In this document: positions 16,430 to 25,506 of the stretch, one piece after another | How the letters are laid out: the number at the start of each line of letters is the position of its first letter | Numbering within the stretch: the first letter of the stretch is position 1 | Assembly (NCBI GenBank): GCA_024760545.1 | Contig: CP060502.1 | Location: 62,001 to 126,000 of the forward strand | Length of the DNA: 64,000 nucleotides | Direction: 5' to 3' | Source of the DNA: Nitrospira sp. | GTDB taxonomy: Bacteria > Nitrospirota > Nitrospiria > Nitrospirales > Nitrospiraceae | Notes under the pieces: generated by a model | What the model was told of the DNA's origin: nothing | What the model saw: only the letters and a program-made list of their open reading frames with translations | Databases searched by the model: none | Translations under genes and position numbers: made by a program

Positions 16430-16790
16430 GTGATACTCCTGTTAAAAGTGTTTTGTTGACACGGCTCTCTTGTTGACCTCGCGCACCTGCTCTCCGTCCA
16501 ACCGTACGTCACCACAGGCTTATCGAGTTCCCTCCTTTCTGCAATACGAGAATATCGTATTCCCGACCGAGTGTGGTTTCACGGCACAGTGGCACACTCA
16601 CATCCTACTGATCGAGCGAATACCCCGCTGTGAGGCAGCTTACAGTTCGGAAAAAGAGTCGAGCGATTAGTTCTCTTGATTCGAACTGCTCCGTCCGCCT
16701 GAATCCATTCCCCGTTTCATGCCTCTGACTTCCTAGAACGGGTGGATGATCGCCTGGTGCGTAGAGTGTGATCGGGAGGAGGGGAAACCG
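16430..16790. other. divergent intergenic region, bufferin operon / desaturase
   Basis: A 361-bp stretch without a gene between the divergent bufA (minus) and the desaturase-like gene (plus). It holds one clear signal, the Crp-like dyad at 16629-16644. I see no convincing coding frame or hairpin. Confidence 0.5.
16629..16644. promoter_or_regulatory. Crp-like palindrome (site 4)
   Basis: TGTGAGGCAGCTTACA is a TGTRA-N6-TYACA dyad. Read on the other strand it is nearly identical to the site upstream of arsM (35631). It could control bufA or the desaturase-like gene. Confidence 0.6.
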
Positions 16791-17603
16791 ATGGAGTCTG
16801 TGGATCTCATTCGGATTGGATCGTACGTGTCCGTCCTCGGGGTGATGGCGACGTGGGAAGTGTTGGCGCCGCGGCGGAAGCTGACGGCATCAAAGCTCTG
16901 TCGTTGGGGCGGCAATCTGACGATCGTGGTCTTGAATACAGTCCTCGCCCGTCTGCTGTTCATGGGCGGTGTCGTGACAACAGCGGCGATGGCGCAGGAC
17001 CATAGCTGGGGACTCTTGAACTGGGTCGAAGGGCCGGCCTGGCTCGAACTCGCCCTGGCGATTGTAGCCCTCGATTTCATCATCTATTGGCAGCATCAGG
17101 TCTTCCATAACGTGCCGATCCTGTGGCGCTTTCACATGATGCATCACTCCGATCTGGATCTGGATGTGTCCAGTGGGGTGCGTTTTCACCCGGTGGAGAT
17201 CATCATCTCGACGGGAATGAAGGCCCTGTCAGTACTCGTGCTGGGAGTGGCTCCGCTTGCGGTCGTGATCTTCGAGATCGTCCTCAACAGCACAGCCCTG
17301 TTCAACCACAGCAATGTCCGAATGCCTGTAGCCCTCGATCGGATGCTCCGGTGGTTCATCGTCACGCCGGACATGCATCGGATTCATCATTCGACGGATG
17401 TACGAGAAACCAACAGCAACTACGGATTCAACGTGCCCTGGTGGGATCGCCTGTTCGGCACCTATTGCCCCCAACCGGCCTTGGGGCAGACGGGCATGAC
17501 GATCGGCCTGGAGCATCTCGGTCCGCCGGTCTGTCTGAACCTGTTCATGATGCTCCGCTTCCCATTCGTGACGCAGTTAGGGCGTGATACAACCCGCACA
17601 TAA
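16791..17603 (+). CDS. sterol desaturase / fatty acid hydroxylase family enzyme
   Basis: A 270-residue membrane diiron enzyme. It has the His-box pattern HQVFHN, HMMHHSD and HRIHHST, each with paired His, and several membrane helices around them. The length and order of boxes fit the family, which hydroxylates or desaturates lipids in the membrane. The start at 16791 follows GGAGGAG; an earlier ATG at 16746 lies outside the good ribosome site. The substrate is unknown. It stands alone, convergent with the SDR gene, and may be Crp-controlled via 16629. Confidence 0.85.
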   Translation: MESVDLIRIGSYVSVLGVMATWEVLAPRRKLTASKLCRWGGNLTIVVLNTVLARLLFMGGVVTTAAMAQDHSWGLLNWVEGPAWLELALAIVALDFIIYWQHQVFHNVPILWRFHMMHHSDLDLDVSSGVRFHPVEIIISTGMKALSVLVLGVAPLAVVIFEIVLNSTALFNHSNVRMPVALDRMLRWFIVTPDMHRIHHSTDVRETNSNYGFNVPWWDRLFGTYCPQPALGQTGMTIGLEHLGPPVCLNLFMMLRFPFVTQLGRDTTRT

Positions 17604-17612
17604 TCGTGACTA

Positions 17613-17672
17613 CTGTTCAGGCCGGCATCACTGCTGGAGGGAAAATACCAGTGAGTTCTCCAGTCCGAACAG
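17613..17672. terminator. branched hairpin between convergent genes
   Basis: CTGTTC (17613-17618) can pair with GAACAG (17667-17672) around an inner CTGGAG/CTCCAG stem. It is placed between two converging genes and followed by a pyrimidine-rich tail. Weak candidate bidirectional terminator. Confidence 0.35.
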
Positions 17673-17694
17673 GGTCCTTCTTTCCCGCCGCTGA

Positions 17695-18462
17695 TTAGTT
17701 GCGTCCCGCCATCACACCGCCGTCGACATCCCAAATCGCCCCGGTCACCCACGCAGCATCGTCGCTCAGTAAAAACTGGATGACCCGCGCCACGTCGTCA
17801 GGCGTCCCAATCCGGCCGAGTGGGTGAAACCCGTTGAAGGAGGCCAACGTCTCGTCGACTTGACTTGGCTCGATGAACGCCTGGTAAATCGGAGTGTGTA
17901 CCACGGCCGGTGACACGGCATTGACACGGATGTTGTGGCCCGCCAGCTCCATCGCCATGTGTTGGGTGAGCGCATGCAGTCCTGCCTTGGCCATCGAATA
18001 GGCAGAGGACGGCGTTGCCTTAATCGCTTGTCGCGCCCACATGGATCCGATATGCACGATCGAGCCACCGCCGTTGGCCGCCATGTTCGTGGCGACAGCT
18101 TGCGAAATGAAGAAGAGGGCTCGATTGAGATCCAAATATCTATTATAGTCTTCGTGTGTATGTTCGAGGAATGGGGTGGGCTTGAAGTACCCTGCCGCAT
18201 TCACCAGATATTTGATATGGCGGCTGTGGTGCTCGGCAAACGCAATAATACGCCGGACATCGTCCGGTGCGTACAAGTCAGCGAGGATTCCTTCAACGGT
18301 CCCGAGCGCCGACAGCTCGCGTAGCGCCGTTTTCAGTTTATCTTGCGACTTGCCGACCATCGCGACGGGGATGTGACATTCCAATACGCGCTTCGCGGTG
18401 GCAAGCCCGATTCCGCTGGAGCCTCCTACAATGAGGGCGATGGGGTGATTCGACGGTTCCAT
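17695..18462 (-). CDS. short-chain dehydrogenase/reductase
   Basis: A 255-residue SDR with the cofactor loop GGSSGIG (13-19), NAAG (88-91), the catalytic Ser in GSMWARQA (S140), and YSMAK (Y155, K159). It is a classical, complete Rossmann enzyme with a C-terminal [16 protein letters not shown] typical of the fold. An NAD(P)-dependent oxidoreductase of unknown substrate. It is the last gene of the minus-strand train that starts at 22501, though the 164-bp gap upstream leaves its membership uncertain. Confidence 0.87.
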   Translation of the reverse strand: MEPSNHPIALIVGGSSGIGLATAKRVLECHIPVAMVGKSQDKLKTALRELSALGTVEGILADLYAPDDVRRIIAFAEHHSRHIKYLVNAAGYFKPTPFLEHTHEDYNRYLDLNRALFFISQAVATNMAANGGGSIVHIGSMWARQAIKATPSSAYSMAKAGLHALTQHMAMELAGHNIRVNAVSPAVVHTPIYQAFIEPSQVDETLASFNGFHPLGRIGTPDDVARVIQFLLSDDAAWVTGAIWDVDGGVMAGRN

Positions 18463-18626
18463 TGATAACCTCCCGTGAATAGAGTCTCAGTCAAGAGGCA
18501 ACTCGAGACCGTGACGTACGATGCATGATGGACTGCTAAACCACGAGGGAGTTGAACACATGGCAATTCCGACCTGTTCTTGTTCGCCCCTCCTTTGAGG
18601 TGTGGATGCATCGTCATAATGGGAGC

Positions 18627-19874
18627 TCACGCCACCCAACAGCCCGGCTGATTGGGCGTGCCTGCAACCGCCTCGCCCGGGACTGTGGCCAGCAGTTGGT
18701 AGTGGCCCAGGCCCAGCTCCTTACCATAGGCTTTCCCCACGAGCACGTCCTGCACATGTTGGTGATCCGAGGCGCGGAAGTAGGAGCGGCCCTCCTTCAG
18801 CCCGTCGAACTCATGGCCCTCCAGCGCCCTGATGACCGCCTGCGTGTCGGTCGTGCCGGCCCGTTGGATCGCTTCCAGAATCTGCGTCATCGCCGCATAG
18901 CCGTGGTAGCAGCGGGAGGTCGGAGTATGTTGATACTTGTCGATCACCCCTTGGATAAATCGTCGAGAGCTGTCGCTCGGGACTTTCGGGTCCCAGATCA
19001 ACCCCCAAATCCCCGCGTTGTGGGCATAGCCGAGCGGGCGGCCAATCTGTTCGCCGCTGATCATTCCACCGACACCGATGTGCTCTTTGGCTAACCCTGC
19101 TGTTGTGTAGGCCTTCAGCGCGTGAACTAGATCCCAGCCGTAGAGATTCAGAATCACGGCGCTGGGGTTTGCAGATTTGGCTTGAGCCAACGGTGCGGCG
19201 AAGTCGGTGGACCCGAAGGGTGTGCTGACCGAGCCAAGCACGTCGCCCCCTGCGGCCAGGAGGGTGTCGGCCATGGCCTGTTCTGCGGCCCGCCCGTCCA
19301 TCGTCTCAGCCGTAACCATGAACCAGCGATTCCCGTAGGTCTTCACGAGATGGGGCGTGATGGCCCTGGACAACATCCGGGCACTCGGCATGAAGACGAA
19401 CGTGTGCGAGTTGCACCCGGCCCCTGTCAGCTCCTGCACATGCGCGCCGGTCACCATGAAGAGCGTATTCTCCTTCTTGGCCAGGTCAGAAACGGCGAGT
19501 GCGACCTCTCCATTGAAGGTGCCCATGAGGACATCCACGCGGTCTTCCTTGATAAACGTGGTGGCGGCTTTCAATGCGGTCTGAACGTTCGAGGCGTCGT
19601 CGGCTTCCAGAATCGCGATCTGACGTCCTAACACCCCGCCATCCTTGTTGAAGCGATCCACTGCCACGGTCGCCCCATGAACGTCGTGGACCGAGGAGGT
19701 GTTATAGGGGCCGGACAGCGGGTCGAGGATGCCGATCTTGATGGATTCGCCTGCGTAAGCGACGCGTGGTCCGGGTGGCAGTCCCAACCCCTGCGCGGCT
19801 AGATTGCCGAACGCGAGTGTGCCGCCGGTCGCCGCCGCCAGCTGCAAAAATTGCCTGCGAGACATCGTATCCAT
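18627..19874 (-). CDS. ABC-type periplasmic binding protein, amide/branched-amino-acid type
   Basis: A 415-residue type-1 periplasmic binding protein. The Tat signal SRRQFLQLAAATGG is near the start, then SIKIGILDPLSGPYNTSSVHDVHGATVAVDRFNKDGGVLGRQI, the usual entry of the UrtA/LivJ/FmdD group. A later FVFMPSARMLSRAI segment and a C-terminal ALEGHEFDGLKEG complete the fold. No permease or ATPase gene is nearby, so it is an orphan or is used as a sensor. It lies in a train with an isochorismatase-fold hydrolase and an AhpD-like protein, hinting at uptake or sensing of an amide-like or nitrogenous compound. Confidence 0.87.
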   Translation of the reverse strand: MDTMSRRQFLQLAAATGGTLAFGNLAAQGLGLPPGPRVAYAGESIKIGILDPLSGPYNTSSVHDVHGATVAVDRFNKDGGVLGRQIAILEADDASNVQTALKAATTFIKEDRVDVLMGTFNGEVALAVSDLAKKENTLFMVTGAHVQELTGAGCNSHTFVFMPSARMLSRAITPHLVKTYGNRWFMVTAETMDGRAAEQAMADTLLAAGGDVLGSVSTPFGSTDFAAPLAQAKSANPSAVILNLYGWDLVHALKAYTTAGLAKEHIGVGGMISGEQIGRPLGYAHNAGIWGLIWDPKVPSDSSRRFIQGVIDKYQHTPTSRCYHGYAAMTQILEAIQRAGTTDTQAVIRALEGHEFDGLKEGRSYFRASDHQHVQDVLVGKAYGKELGLGHYQLLATVPGEAVAGTPNQPGCWVA

Positions 19875-19973
19875 GGGTCATCGCTCTGATTGTGAGGCGC
19901 GGTTGTGTACGCATGCAGAACCTGTATATGCCAGCCCGCCCGGATCACAAGCGGGCTGTCGCGCCGGTGCCGT

Positions 19974-20573
19974 TCATGTGTTATGGGCTCGCAGTTGCGT
20001 CTCGAGTTCGAGTATCCGCTTTCGCAGCGGCTCTGCCAGTTCTTCGACCTCACCAATCGAGTAGCGGGGTGTGATGTATTTCGGGCAGTTCCAGTCGAAC
20101 GAGACGACATCGATAAAGACCAGGCGCTCCACGCTCGACCGCATGGTCGAATCGGCGATCTGCGCGACGAGTTCCAAATGGAGGCGGGCGTCCTCGACGC
20201 GGGCATGACCAAGGATTTTCAGCCGCGCGCGGTTCTTGTAGTCCATGAGAAACAACGCGACGCGGTCGTTCACGGAGACGTTGCCGGTCGTGAGCAATTG
20301 CCGATTTCCTTTGTAATCGGCGAACGCCAGAGTTGTTTCGTCGATGACTCGCACAAATCCCTGAGGGCCCCCGCGATGCTGGATGTAGGGCCATCCGCTT
20401 TCGCTGATGGACCCCAGATAGAAGCTGTCTCGCGTCGCAATGAACTCGACCTCGGCCTGGCTGAGCGGGTCCCGTTCGGGTGCGCCGGTGATCACGCCCG
20501 TGCGCCCATAATACTGCTTCTGTGCGCGGCACACTGAATCCGTAAACATCAGATCGAGATATTTTGTTGCCAT
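19974..20573 (-). CDS. pyridoxamine 5'-phosphate oxidase-like flavoprotein
   Basis: A 199-residue protein of the PPOX split-barrel fold. RDSFYLGSISESGWPYIQHRGGPQGFVRVIDETTLAFADYKGNRQLLTTGNVSVNDRVALFLMDY matches FMN-binding members. A C-terminal coiled-coil-like tail (RKRILELETQLRAHN) follows. Of two adjacent in-frame ATGs, the second (20573) is placed better behind the AGGGGG site. Such enzymes use FMN or F420 to reduce diverse substrates. It sits 72 bp after DsrE in the minus-strand train. Confidence 0.82.
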   Translation of the reverse strand: MATKYLDLMFTDSVCRAQKQYYGRTGVITGAPERDPLSQAEVEFIATRDSFYLGSISESGWPYIQHRGGPQGFVRVIDETTLAFADYKGNRQLLTTGNVSVNDRVALFLMDYKNRARLKILGHARVEDARLHLELVAQIADSTMRSSVERLVFIDVVSFDWNCPKYITPRYSIGEVEELAEPLRKRILELETQLRAHNT

Positions 20574-20645
20574 CATTTTCCCCCTTGCAGGTATCAGCCC
20601 TCTGGCGGCCAAGAGTCCGCTCCTGGCCGCCTCACAGAGCGAGTC

Positions 20646-21020
20646 TCAAAATACGATCGTCTGCCACCCGTCCGCCATATATTGGCGCAGGCTCAAGAGT
20701 CCGGACGTTCCGGCTAGGGCATTGTCTTTCTTCAGCGGCACACCGCACGCCTCCACACCGTCTTTGGCCCCAAAGACATCTGCGCATCCGCAGGAGGCAC
20801 CCTGCACGACGTCACGCACCGCGTTATAGAGGCCGTTGGCCGGGTGCGTCAGCTTCGTAAGTTCCGCCGGCCACCGCGTGCCGGCACCGTTGAACATCAC
20901 GGCCACCTCGTCTCCCTTCTGTTTGCTTTCGGCTGCGAGCGCCAGCGCGTTAAAGACTCGCCCGAGCGCTTCCTCTGAGCCGCTCTTCGGATCCGACACG
21001 ATAATGATGGCTGTTTTCAT
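20646..21020 (-). CDS. DsrE-family protein
   Basis: A 124-residue DsrE/F-like protein: KTAIIIVSDPKSGSEEALGRVFNALALAAE, VMFNGAGTRWPAELT, and a Cys-containing loop GASCGCADVFGAKDGVEACGVP. Members handle sulfur relay or small thiol compounds. A second, closely related gene is at 25972, across the operon from the regulator. The start at 21020 is chosen because of AAGGAG and because it matches the other family member. The Cys at CGC and ACG could carry persulfide, which is inference. Confidence 0.85.
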   Translation of the reverse strand: MKTAIIIVSDPKSGSEEALGRVFNALALAAESKQKGDEVAVMFNGAGTRWPAELTKLTHPANGLYNAVRDVVQGASCGCADVFGAKDGVEACGVPLKKDNALAGTSGLLSLRQYMADGWQTIVF

Positions 21021-21064
21021 GGGTTCTCCTTGGTTAGAGATGGTGAGACTATTGATGCGAATCA

Positions 21065-21868
21065 TTACTTGAGCGCCGAGAGAATCTTGACCGTCTGCGC
21101 TGTGCTCCATACATCACTTGCAATCAAGCGGAAGTTCACAAATGCCGCTTCATAGCCATCGAACCCTGGCAGCTTGGCGGCTGCCGTGGCATCGGTGACC
21201 ACGACGACCGCGAATCCCTGTTCCAGCAGTTCGCGCAGATGCGATTCCGTGCAGAGATTCGCCGACATCCCGGCGAGGATCACTTGGCTGATATCGGCTT
21301 TGCGGAGTTGCAGAATCAGATCGTTCGTCTCGGGCCCGTACACTTTGTGCGGGCTGGTCACGACCGTACGGCCGTCTTCGATATAGGGTTTGTAGCGGTC
21401 CAGCCAGTCGGCGCCCGATCCGGCCAACCCCTCCTGCGTCAACGCTCCCTTACGATCGAACATCCCGATGTTGTGCATGAGTACTTCCAAGGCGCCGCCG
21501 AACTTCCACTGGTGGTCATGCGGATAGTAATAGTGCGGGCTGACGAAGACCGGCACGTCGCTCGCTTTGGCTGTTTTGAAGAGACTCTCAATGTTCTCGA
21601 CCGTGTGGTTCTCCTGCACACTCTGGCCGACGACGCCCCAGGCCACTCCCTTCGGGCTGAGGAAATCGTTGTGGGGATCGGTGATCACCACGGCCACCCG
21701 GCCCTTCTTGGGTGTCAGGCCGGGCCGAGGGATCGGTGCATCCTCCCGTGGCCCGGCATAGTGTGACACGGTCGGTGTCGGGTCCTGTGCGTACACAGCG
21801 GATGGTAGGGGAAGACTCACGACAACAGCCGTGAGGGACGAGATGATTAAACCAATGAACGGGGTCAT
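21065..21868 (-). CDS. isochorismatase-family cysteine hydrolase, exported
   Basis: A 267-residue protein with an N-terminal signal (MTPFIGLIISSLTAVVVSLPLPSAVYA). The isochorismatase fold follows: VAVVITDPHNDFLSP (catalytic Asp), SPHKVYGPET (Lys), and ILAGMSANLCTESHLRELLEQGF (nucleophile Cys). The Asp-Lys-Cys triad is intact, so it is a plausible amide or ester-type hydrolase. The signal peptide is unusual and implies a periplasmic enzyme. It is in a train between AhpD-like and DsrE genes, and the same train carries a binding protein of amide type. Confidence 0.85.
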   Translation of the reverse strand: MTPFIGLIISSLTAVVVSLPLPSAVYAQDPTPTVSHYAGPREDAPIPRPGLTPKKGRVAVVITDPHNDFLSPKGVAWGVVGQSVQENHTVENIESLFKTAKASDVPVFVSPHYYYPHDHQWKFGGALEVLMHNIGMFDRKGALTQEGLAGSGADWLDRYKPYIEDGRTVVTSPHKVYGPETNDLILQLRKADISQVILAGMSANLCTESHLRELLEQGFAVVVVTDATAAAKLPGFDGYEAAFVNFRLIASDVWSTAQTVKILSALK

Positions 21869-21931
21869 GATGGCATCCTTTCTAGGTATTGATGAAGGTA
21901 CATTCCTTGACACGCGACGCATTTTCCGCCT

Positions 21932-22501
21932 CTAGCTGCAGGCGCCAGAAGAAGCGGCGCACCCGCTCGTGAGCGTGACCTCCGGGAAGTCGATGACGGT
22001 CCCTGCCACATGATTGATGTAATTGCTGAAGATATTCAGCGCGACATGGGCGACCGTTTCCACGATCTCAGCGTCGGTCAGTCCGGCCTGACGCGCTTGT
22101 TTGATCTCTGCCTCCCCGAGTTCTCCCCGCTGCACCACGATGCTCTGTGCGAGTTTCAAGATGGCATCGGTGCGCGGGTCCACAGCCGCAGCCAGCCGGG
22201 CATCGGCGAGGTCCTGCTGGGTCAAGCCAAGCTTGCCGCCAATGAACGAGTGGGCGCTGAGACAATAGGCGCAGTGATTGGTCTCGGCGACCGTGAGCGC
22301 AATCTGTTCGCGAAGCTTTGGGGAGAAGCTTCCGTCCGCGAGCGCGGCATTGAAGCTGAGGTAGCCTTGGAGCGCAGCTGGAGCGTTCCCCAAGACTCGA
22401 ACGAGATTGGGGACCACACCCAACTTTTTCTGGACGCCCTCGAAGAGCGCCTTGGCAGGTCCGGTGGTTGTCTGTGGGTCAAGTTGTGCGATGCGAGTCA
22501 T
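21932..22501 (-). CDS. AhpD-like carboxymuconolactone decarboxylase protein
   Basis: A 189-residue CMD-fold protein with QIALTVAETNHCAYCLSAHSFIGGKLG, which holds the reactive Cys-x2-Cys and His. The C-terminal VAHVALNIFSNYINHVAGTVIDFPEV is typical, and two further Cys lie at the tail (GCAASSGACS). It is the first gene of the minus-strand train. AAGGAGG lies just before the ATG. A sigma-54-like promoter (22566-22581) and a palindrome (22651-22679) lie upstream, so the sigma-54 activator encoded divergently at 22714 is its probable regulator. Confidence 0.87.
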   Translation of the reverse strand: MTRIAQLDPQTTTGPAKALFEGVQKKLGVVPNLVRVLGNAPAALQGYLSFNAALADGSFSPKLREQIALTVAETNHCAYCLSAHSFIGGKLGLTQQDLADARLAAAVDPRTDAILKLAQSIVVQRGELGEAEIKQARQAGLTDAEIVETVAHVALNIFSNYINHVAGTVIDFPEVTLTSGCAASSGACS

Positions 22502-22565
22502 GATGCCTCCTTGGGTGGTTGCTAAGTTCGACCGCGTCGAGATTGTCGCGGTTCACCTTGACTTG

Positions 22566-22581
22566 AGCAGATAGGATGCCA
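22566..22581 (-). promoter_or_regulatory. candidate sigma-54 promoter
   Basis: On the minus strand the sequence is TGGCATCCTATCTGCT, with GG and GC elements separated by 10 bp, close to the consensus TGGCAYRN4TTGCW. It lies 65-80 bp upstream of the AhpD-like start codon. Confidence 0.6.
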
Positions 22582-22650
22582 TGATGGCCTGTGGTGATAA
22601 GCCTCTGATAAACAATGATTAGCATAGATTCAGACCAGCGTTGATTCGTT

Positions 22651-22679
22651 ACGAGTATTCGTAATCTACGAATACTCGT
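22651..22679. promoter_or_regulatory. palindromic upstream activator site
   Basis: A perfect inverted repeat with 13-bp arms, ACGAGTATTCGTA and TACGAATACTCGT, and a 3-nt centre. It lies between the divergent sigma-54 activator and its predicted target, about 70 bp upstream of the -24 element, as expected for an enhancer site. Confidence 0.75.
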
Positions 22680-22713
22680 TGCTTCTTCGGTTGAGATTTC
22701 GTAGTGTCGTCCC

Positions 22714-24312
22714 ATGGACACACAGCAACTTCCTCAGGTCATGGTCGCGACAGCGCGTCAGCGCGGTCTTTGTGATGTACTCAGGACGATCACCCATGGG
22801 ATCGCCCAATGCCCCAACACAGTCCTGATCCGCATCTGGCTTGCCGAGCCAGATATCCTCTGCGACCTGTGCCGAAGTCGGGAGGATGCCTCCGAAAGTC
22901 AGCGATCTCTGCACCTCGTCGCCAGTGCCGGCATTCCCCGTGATCCACAGGCCGACTATGGCCGTCTCGACGGCTCCTTTCACCGGTTTCCTATCGGAGA
23001 TCGCAAAATAGGGCGCGTGGCCGCAACAGGAGAACCTCTCTGGCTGGCCGGGCTGCAGGGCAACGAAGAGTGGATGGCGCACCCGGCTTGGTTTACGCGA
23101 GAGGGTGTCAGGACGTTTGCGGCGCAGCCCTTGATCTTCCAGGACGAGATCCTCGGAGTCCTGGGGCTCTTCGACCGCGGCTTGCTCAACGAGGAAGCCT
23201 TCGAGTGGCTCCGCATCTTCGCCGACTACGCGGCGGTGAGTATCGCGAACGCCAAGGCGTATGAAGAGATCGATGTCCTGCGGGCTCGTTTGGAAGAAGA
23301 GAACCTCTATCTGCGCGAAGAAGTGACCGCCGCCCTTGGGATGGGAGAATTCGTGGGCGAGAGCCAGGCCCTGCAGCACGTCCTGCGTCAGGTGGAGTTG
23401 GTCGCTCCCACTGACGCAGCGGTCTTGATTACCGGTGAGAGCGGGACGGGCAAGGAACTCGTTGCCCGCGCAATTCATGACCGCAGTCCACGCAAGGACC
23501 GGGCCCTAATCAAGGTGAACTGCAGTGCCGTACCGGATGCCCTATTCGAGAGCGAATTTTTCGGTCATGTGAAAGGCGCCTTTACCGGAGCGCTGGCCGA
23601 TCGCCCGGGCCGTTTCGAAATGGCCGATCATGGCACCCTCTTCCTCGATGAAATCGGGGAGGTGCCGCTCCCGATGCAGGCAAAGCTCCTCCGCGTGATC
23701 CAAGAGCGCGAATTCGAGCGTGTCGGCGACACCCGCACACGCCACGTGGATGTCCGAATCCTCGCCGCGACCAATCGAGACCTGAAGCACGAGGTCGACG
23801 CCGGTCGCTTTCGCCAAGATCTCTACTATCGACTCAGCGTCTTCCCGCTTCACATTCCTCCGCTTCGTGAACGCCGTGAAGACATTCCGAAGCTGGCGGC
23901 CCATTTCATCGCTCAGAGCGCCAAACGCATGAACCGCCGTGTCCCGCGCCTGACTCAAGGGGTCTTGAGCCAACTGGCCGCCCATAGCTGGCCGGGAAAT
24001 GTGCGCGAGCTCCAAAACGTCGTTGAGCGTGCCGTCATCCTTTCCCCAGGCCGCACCCTGGACATTCATCTCCAATCCGCTCCCTCCCGTGCCCCTGGGG
24101 CGCCATCCGCCCCGGCTCCCTCAGCAGCGCAGATAGCGACCCGACAAGAGTGGAGGGGGCACGAGCGGGAGAACATCGCGCAAGCCTTGCGCCTCACCAA
24201 GGGGAAGATATTTGGAACACACGGTGCCGCCGCGTTGTTGGGCATGAAACCGACGACGCTCGCATCGCGCATCAAAGCGCTCGGGATCAAGAAAACGAAA
24301 CCGGATCTCTGA
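22714..24312 (+). CDS. sigma-54-dependent activator, GAF-AAA-Fis
   Basis: A 532-residue FhlA-type enhancer-binding protein. The GAF sensor spans about residues 25-180. The AAA+ domain spans about 213-440, with Walker A GESGTGKE (241-248), GAFTGA (288-293) and Walker B LFLDEIGE (309-316). The C-terminal Fis-type helix-turn-helix is at about 475-530, after a Pro/Ala-rich linker. The Cys pair CDLC (50-53) in the GAF domain belongs to a Cys cluster common in this subgroup and could be a redox or metal switch. It is divergent from the AhpD-like gene, with a perfect palindrome and a sigma-54-like promoter between them. Confidence 0.93.
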   Translation: MDTQQLPQVMVATARQRGLCDVLRTITHGIAQCPNTVLIRIWLAEPDILCDLCRSREDASESQRSLHLVASAGIPRDPQADYGRLDGSFHRFPIGDRKIGRVAATGEPLWLAGLQGNEEWMAHPAWFTREGVRTFAAQPLIFQDEILGVLGLFDRGLLNEEAFEWLRIFADYAAVSIANAKAYEEIDVLRARLEEENLYLREEVTAALGMGEFVGESQALQHVLRQVELVAPTDAAVLITGESGTGKELVARAIHDRSPRKDRALIKVNCSAVPDALFESEFFGHVKGAFTGALADRPGRFEMADHGTLFLDEIGEVPLPMQAKLLRVIQEREFERVGDTRTRHVDVRILAATNRDLKHEVDAGRFRQDLYYRLSVFPLHIPPLRERREDIPKLAAHFIAQSAKRMNRRVPRLTQGVLSQLAAHSWPGNVRELQNVVERAVILSPGRTLDIHLQSAPSRAPGAPSAPAPSAAQIATRQEWRGHERENIAQALRLTKGKIFGTHGAAALLGMKPTTLASRIKALGIKKTKPDL

Positions 24313-24381
24313 TCTCCCAATCTCCGACCTGTGCGGCAACAGTCCGCAACGGCTTGGTTCCTGTTCAGCGACGTACGCGTC

Positions 24382-24945
24382 TCAGCCGACGGTCTTGGCC
24401 TGCGCCTTCCATGCTTGCGCTGAAAATTGTGGATCAAGCGGCGTGTGCGCGATGTGATTCACATAATTGCTCAACGTCTTGAGGGCCACGATCGTCAACA
24501 CGTCTAGCAGCTGTCGCTGTCCGTATCCCGCTGCTGCGAAGAACTCCAGATCGTCCTCTGGTACCCAACCGCGATGATGCAGAATGGACAGCACCAACGT
24601 GCGAAGCGCATTGAGTTTCCGGTCGGAAAGCGGGTGCTGCGAGCGCAGCGCGTCAAGCACATCCTCGGGCATGTGGACCATCTGGGCCACCGTGGAATGG
24701 GCTCCCACACAGTAGGCACAATCGTTCGCGGCGCTGACGGCCAGCGTCACGACCTGCTGTTCCACCGGCGTGAGGGCGCTCTGCTCCAGCGCCTTGTTGA
24801 TGGCCGCGTAGGCCTGGACCGCCGTGGGTGACTCGGCCAGCACGCCGTACAAATTTGGCACAAATCCGTATTTCTTTGCGGTGGCTTCGAGTGTCGCCCG
24901 CGATGCCTCCGGTGCCGTCTCCTCCGTATGAACCTGAAACTTCAT
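24382..24945 (-). CDS. AhpD-like carboxymuconolactone decarboxylase protein
   Basis: A 187-residue CMD-fold protein with VTLAVSAANDCAYCVGAHSTVAQMVHMPEDVLDAL (Cys-x2-Cys and His) and the tail LTIVALKTLSNYVNHIAHTPLDPQF. It is closest in layout to the 11151 product. It converges with the sigma-54 activator gene and starts 28 bp downstream of the tautomerase stop. It is one of a cluster of aromatic-pathway-like folds (CMD, tautomerase) in this part of the window. Confidence 0.85.
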   Translation of the reverse strand: MKFQVHTEETAPEASRATLEATAKKYGFVPNLYGVLAESPTAVQAYAAINKALEQSALTPVEQQVVTLAVSAANDCAYCVGAHSTVAQMVHMPEDVLDALRSQHPLSDRKLNALRTLVLSILHHRGWVPEDDLEFFAAAGYGQRQLLDVLTIVALKTLSNYVNHIAHTPLDPQFSAQAWKAQAKTVG

Positions 24946-24973
24946 GATGACCCTCCTTCGTGGTATTAACCGG

Positions 24974-25195
24974 TTACTTCCCCTGCGCAGCCATGTGTTT
25001 CAACGCCTCAGTCGTGACAGGTGAGCCGCCGACACCCCACTGACCCGACGGAACTTCCTCTACGATGACCCACGTGACGGGCCGCACCCCTTCTCCCTCT
25101 ACGGAGACGATCGCGTCCGTGACCTTGCGGATCAGCTCCTGTTTCTGCTCCAGACTGAGAAACCCGCTGAGCCCTTTCAATTGTGCAAGTGGCAT
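24974..25195 (-). CDS. 4-oxalocrotonate tautomerase-family protein
   Basis: A 73-residue protein beginning MPLAQLKGLSGFLSLEQKQELIRKVTDAIV, with Pro right after the initiator Met, the catalytic Pro-1 of the family. The middle TWVIVEEVPSGQWGVGG fits 4-OT. The frame is open much further upstream, but the ATG at 25195 gives the standard length and leaves Pro at position 2. It likely catalyses keto-enol tautomerisation or a related promiscuous reaction. It is 28 bp upstream of the AhpD-like gene on the same strand, so the two form an operon. Confidence 0.82.
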   Translation of the reverse strand: MPLAQLKGLSGFLSLEQKQELIRKVTDAIVSVEGEGVRPVTWVIVEEVPSGQWGVGGSPVTTEALKHMAAQGK

Positions 25196-25278
25196 ATGGT
25201 CACTCCCTTCTCTTGATATGTGAGCTTCTTGTTCTACAGCCCATGATTCCAGAGGTTTCGCAAAGCGGGACACTCGTA

Positions 25279-25476
25279 TTACCCGTATACCGGCACACTG
25301 CGATGGTCGAGATGATACCGCGTCCGGCACGCAAGGCATCGCACGATCCAGAGACATCCATCGGGGTAGTAATCGCACTGGAGCATCGGAACCAGCTCGT
25401 GCACGCCGCAGGCCGGACAGGGCAGTTCGTGAAGTTGAATGCGCAATGCCATGACCGTGTCGTCTTGGGCTGTCAT
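25279..25476 (-). CDS. small zinc-ribbon protein
   Basis: A 65-residue protein with LPCPACGVHELVPML and IVRCLACRTRY: two Cys-x2-Cys pairs that would form a zinc ribbon. No other motif is seen. It starts behind a strong GGAGG site. It lies between the tautomerase and another ribbon protein (25507), all on the minus strand. The function is unknown; such ribbons may bind nucleic acid, protein or metal. Confidence 0.68.
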   Translation of the reverse strand: MTAQDDTVMALRIQLHELPCPACGVHELVPMLQCDYYPDGCLWIVRCLACRTRYHLDHRSVPVYG

Positions 25477-25506
25477 ACGCCACCTCCTCAATGTGTCCGT
25501 CACATC

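Noticed and set aside
18463-18626. 164-bp gap between SDR and binding-protein genes
   Set aside because: No hairpin or regulatory motif stands out, so a separate promoter cannot be claimed.
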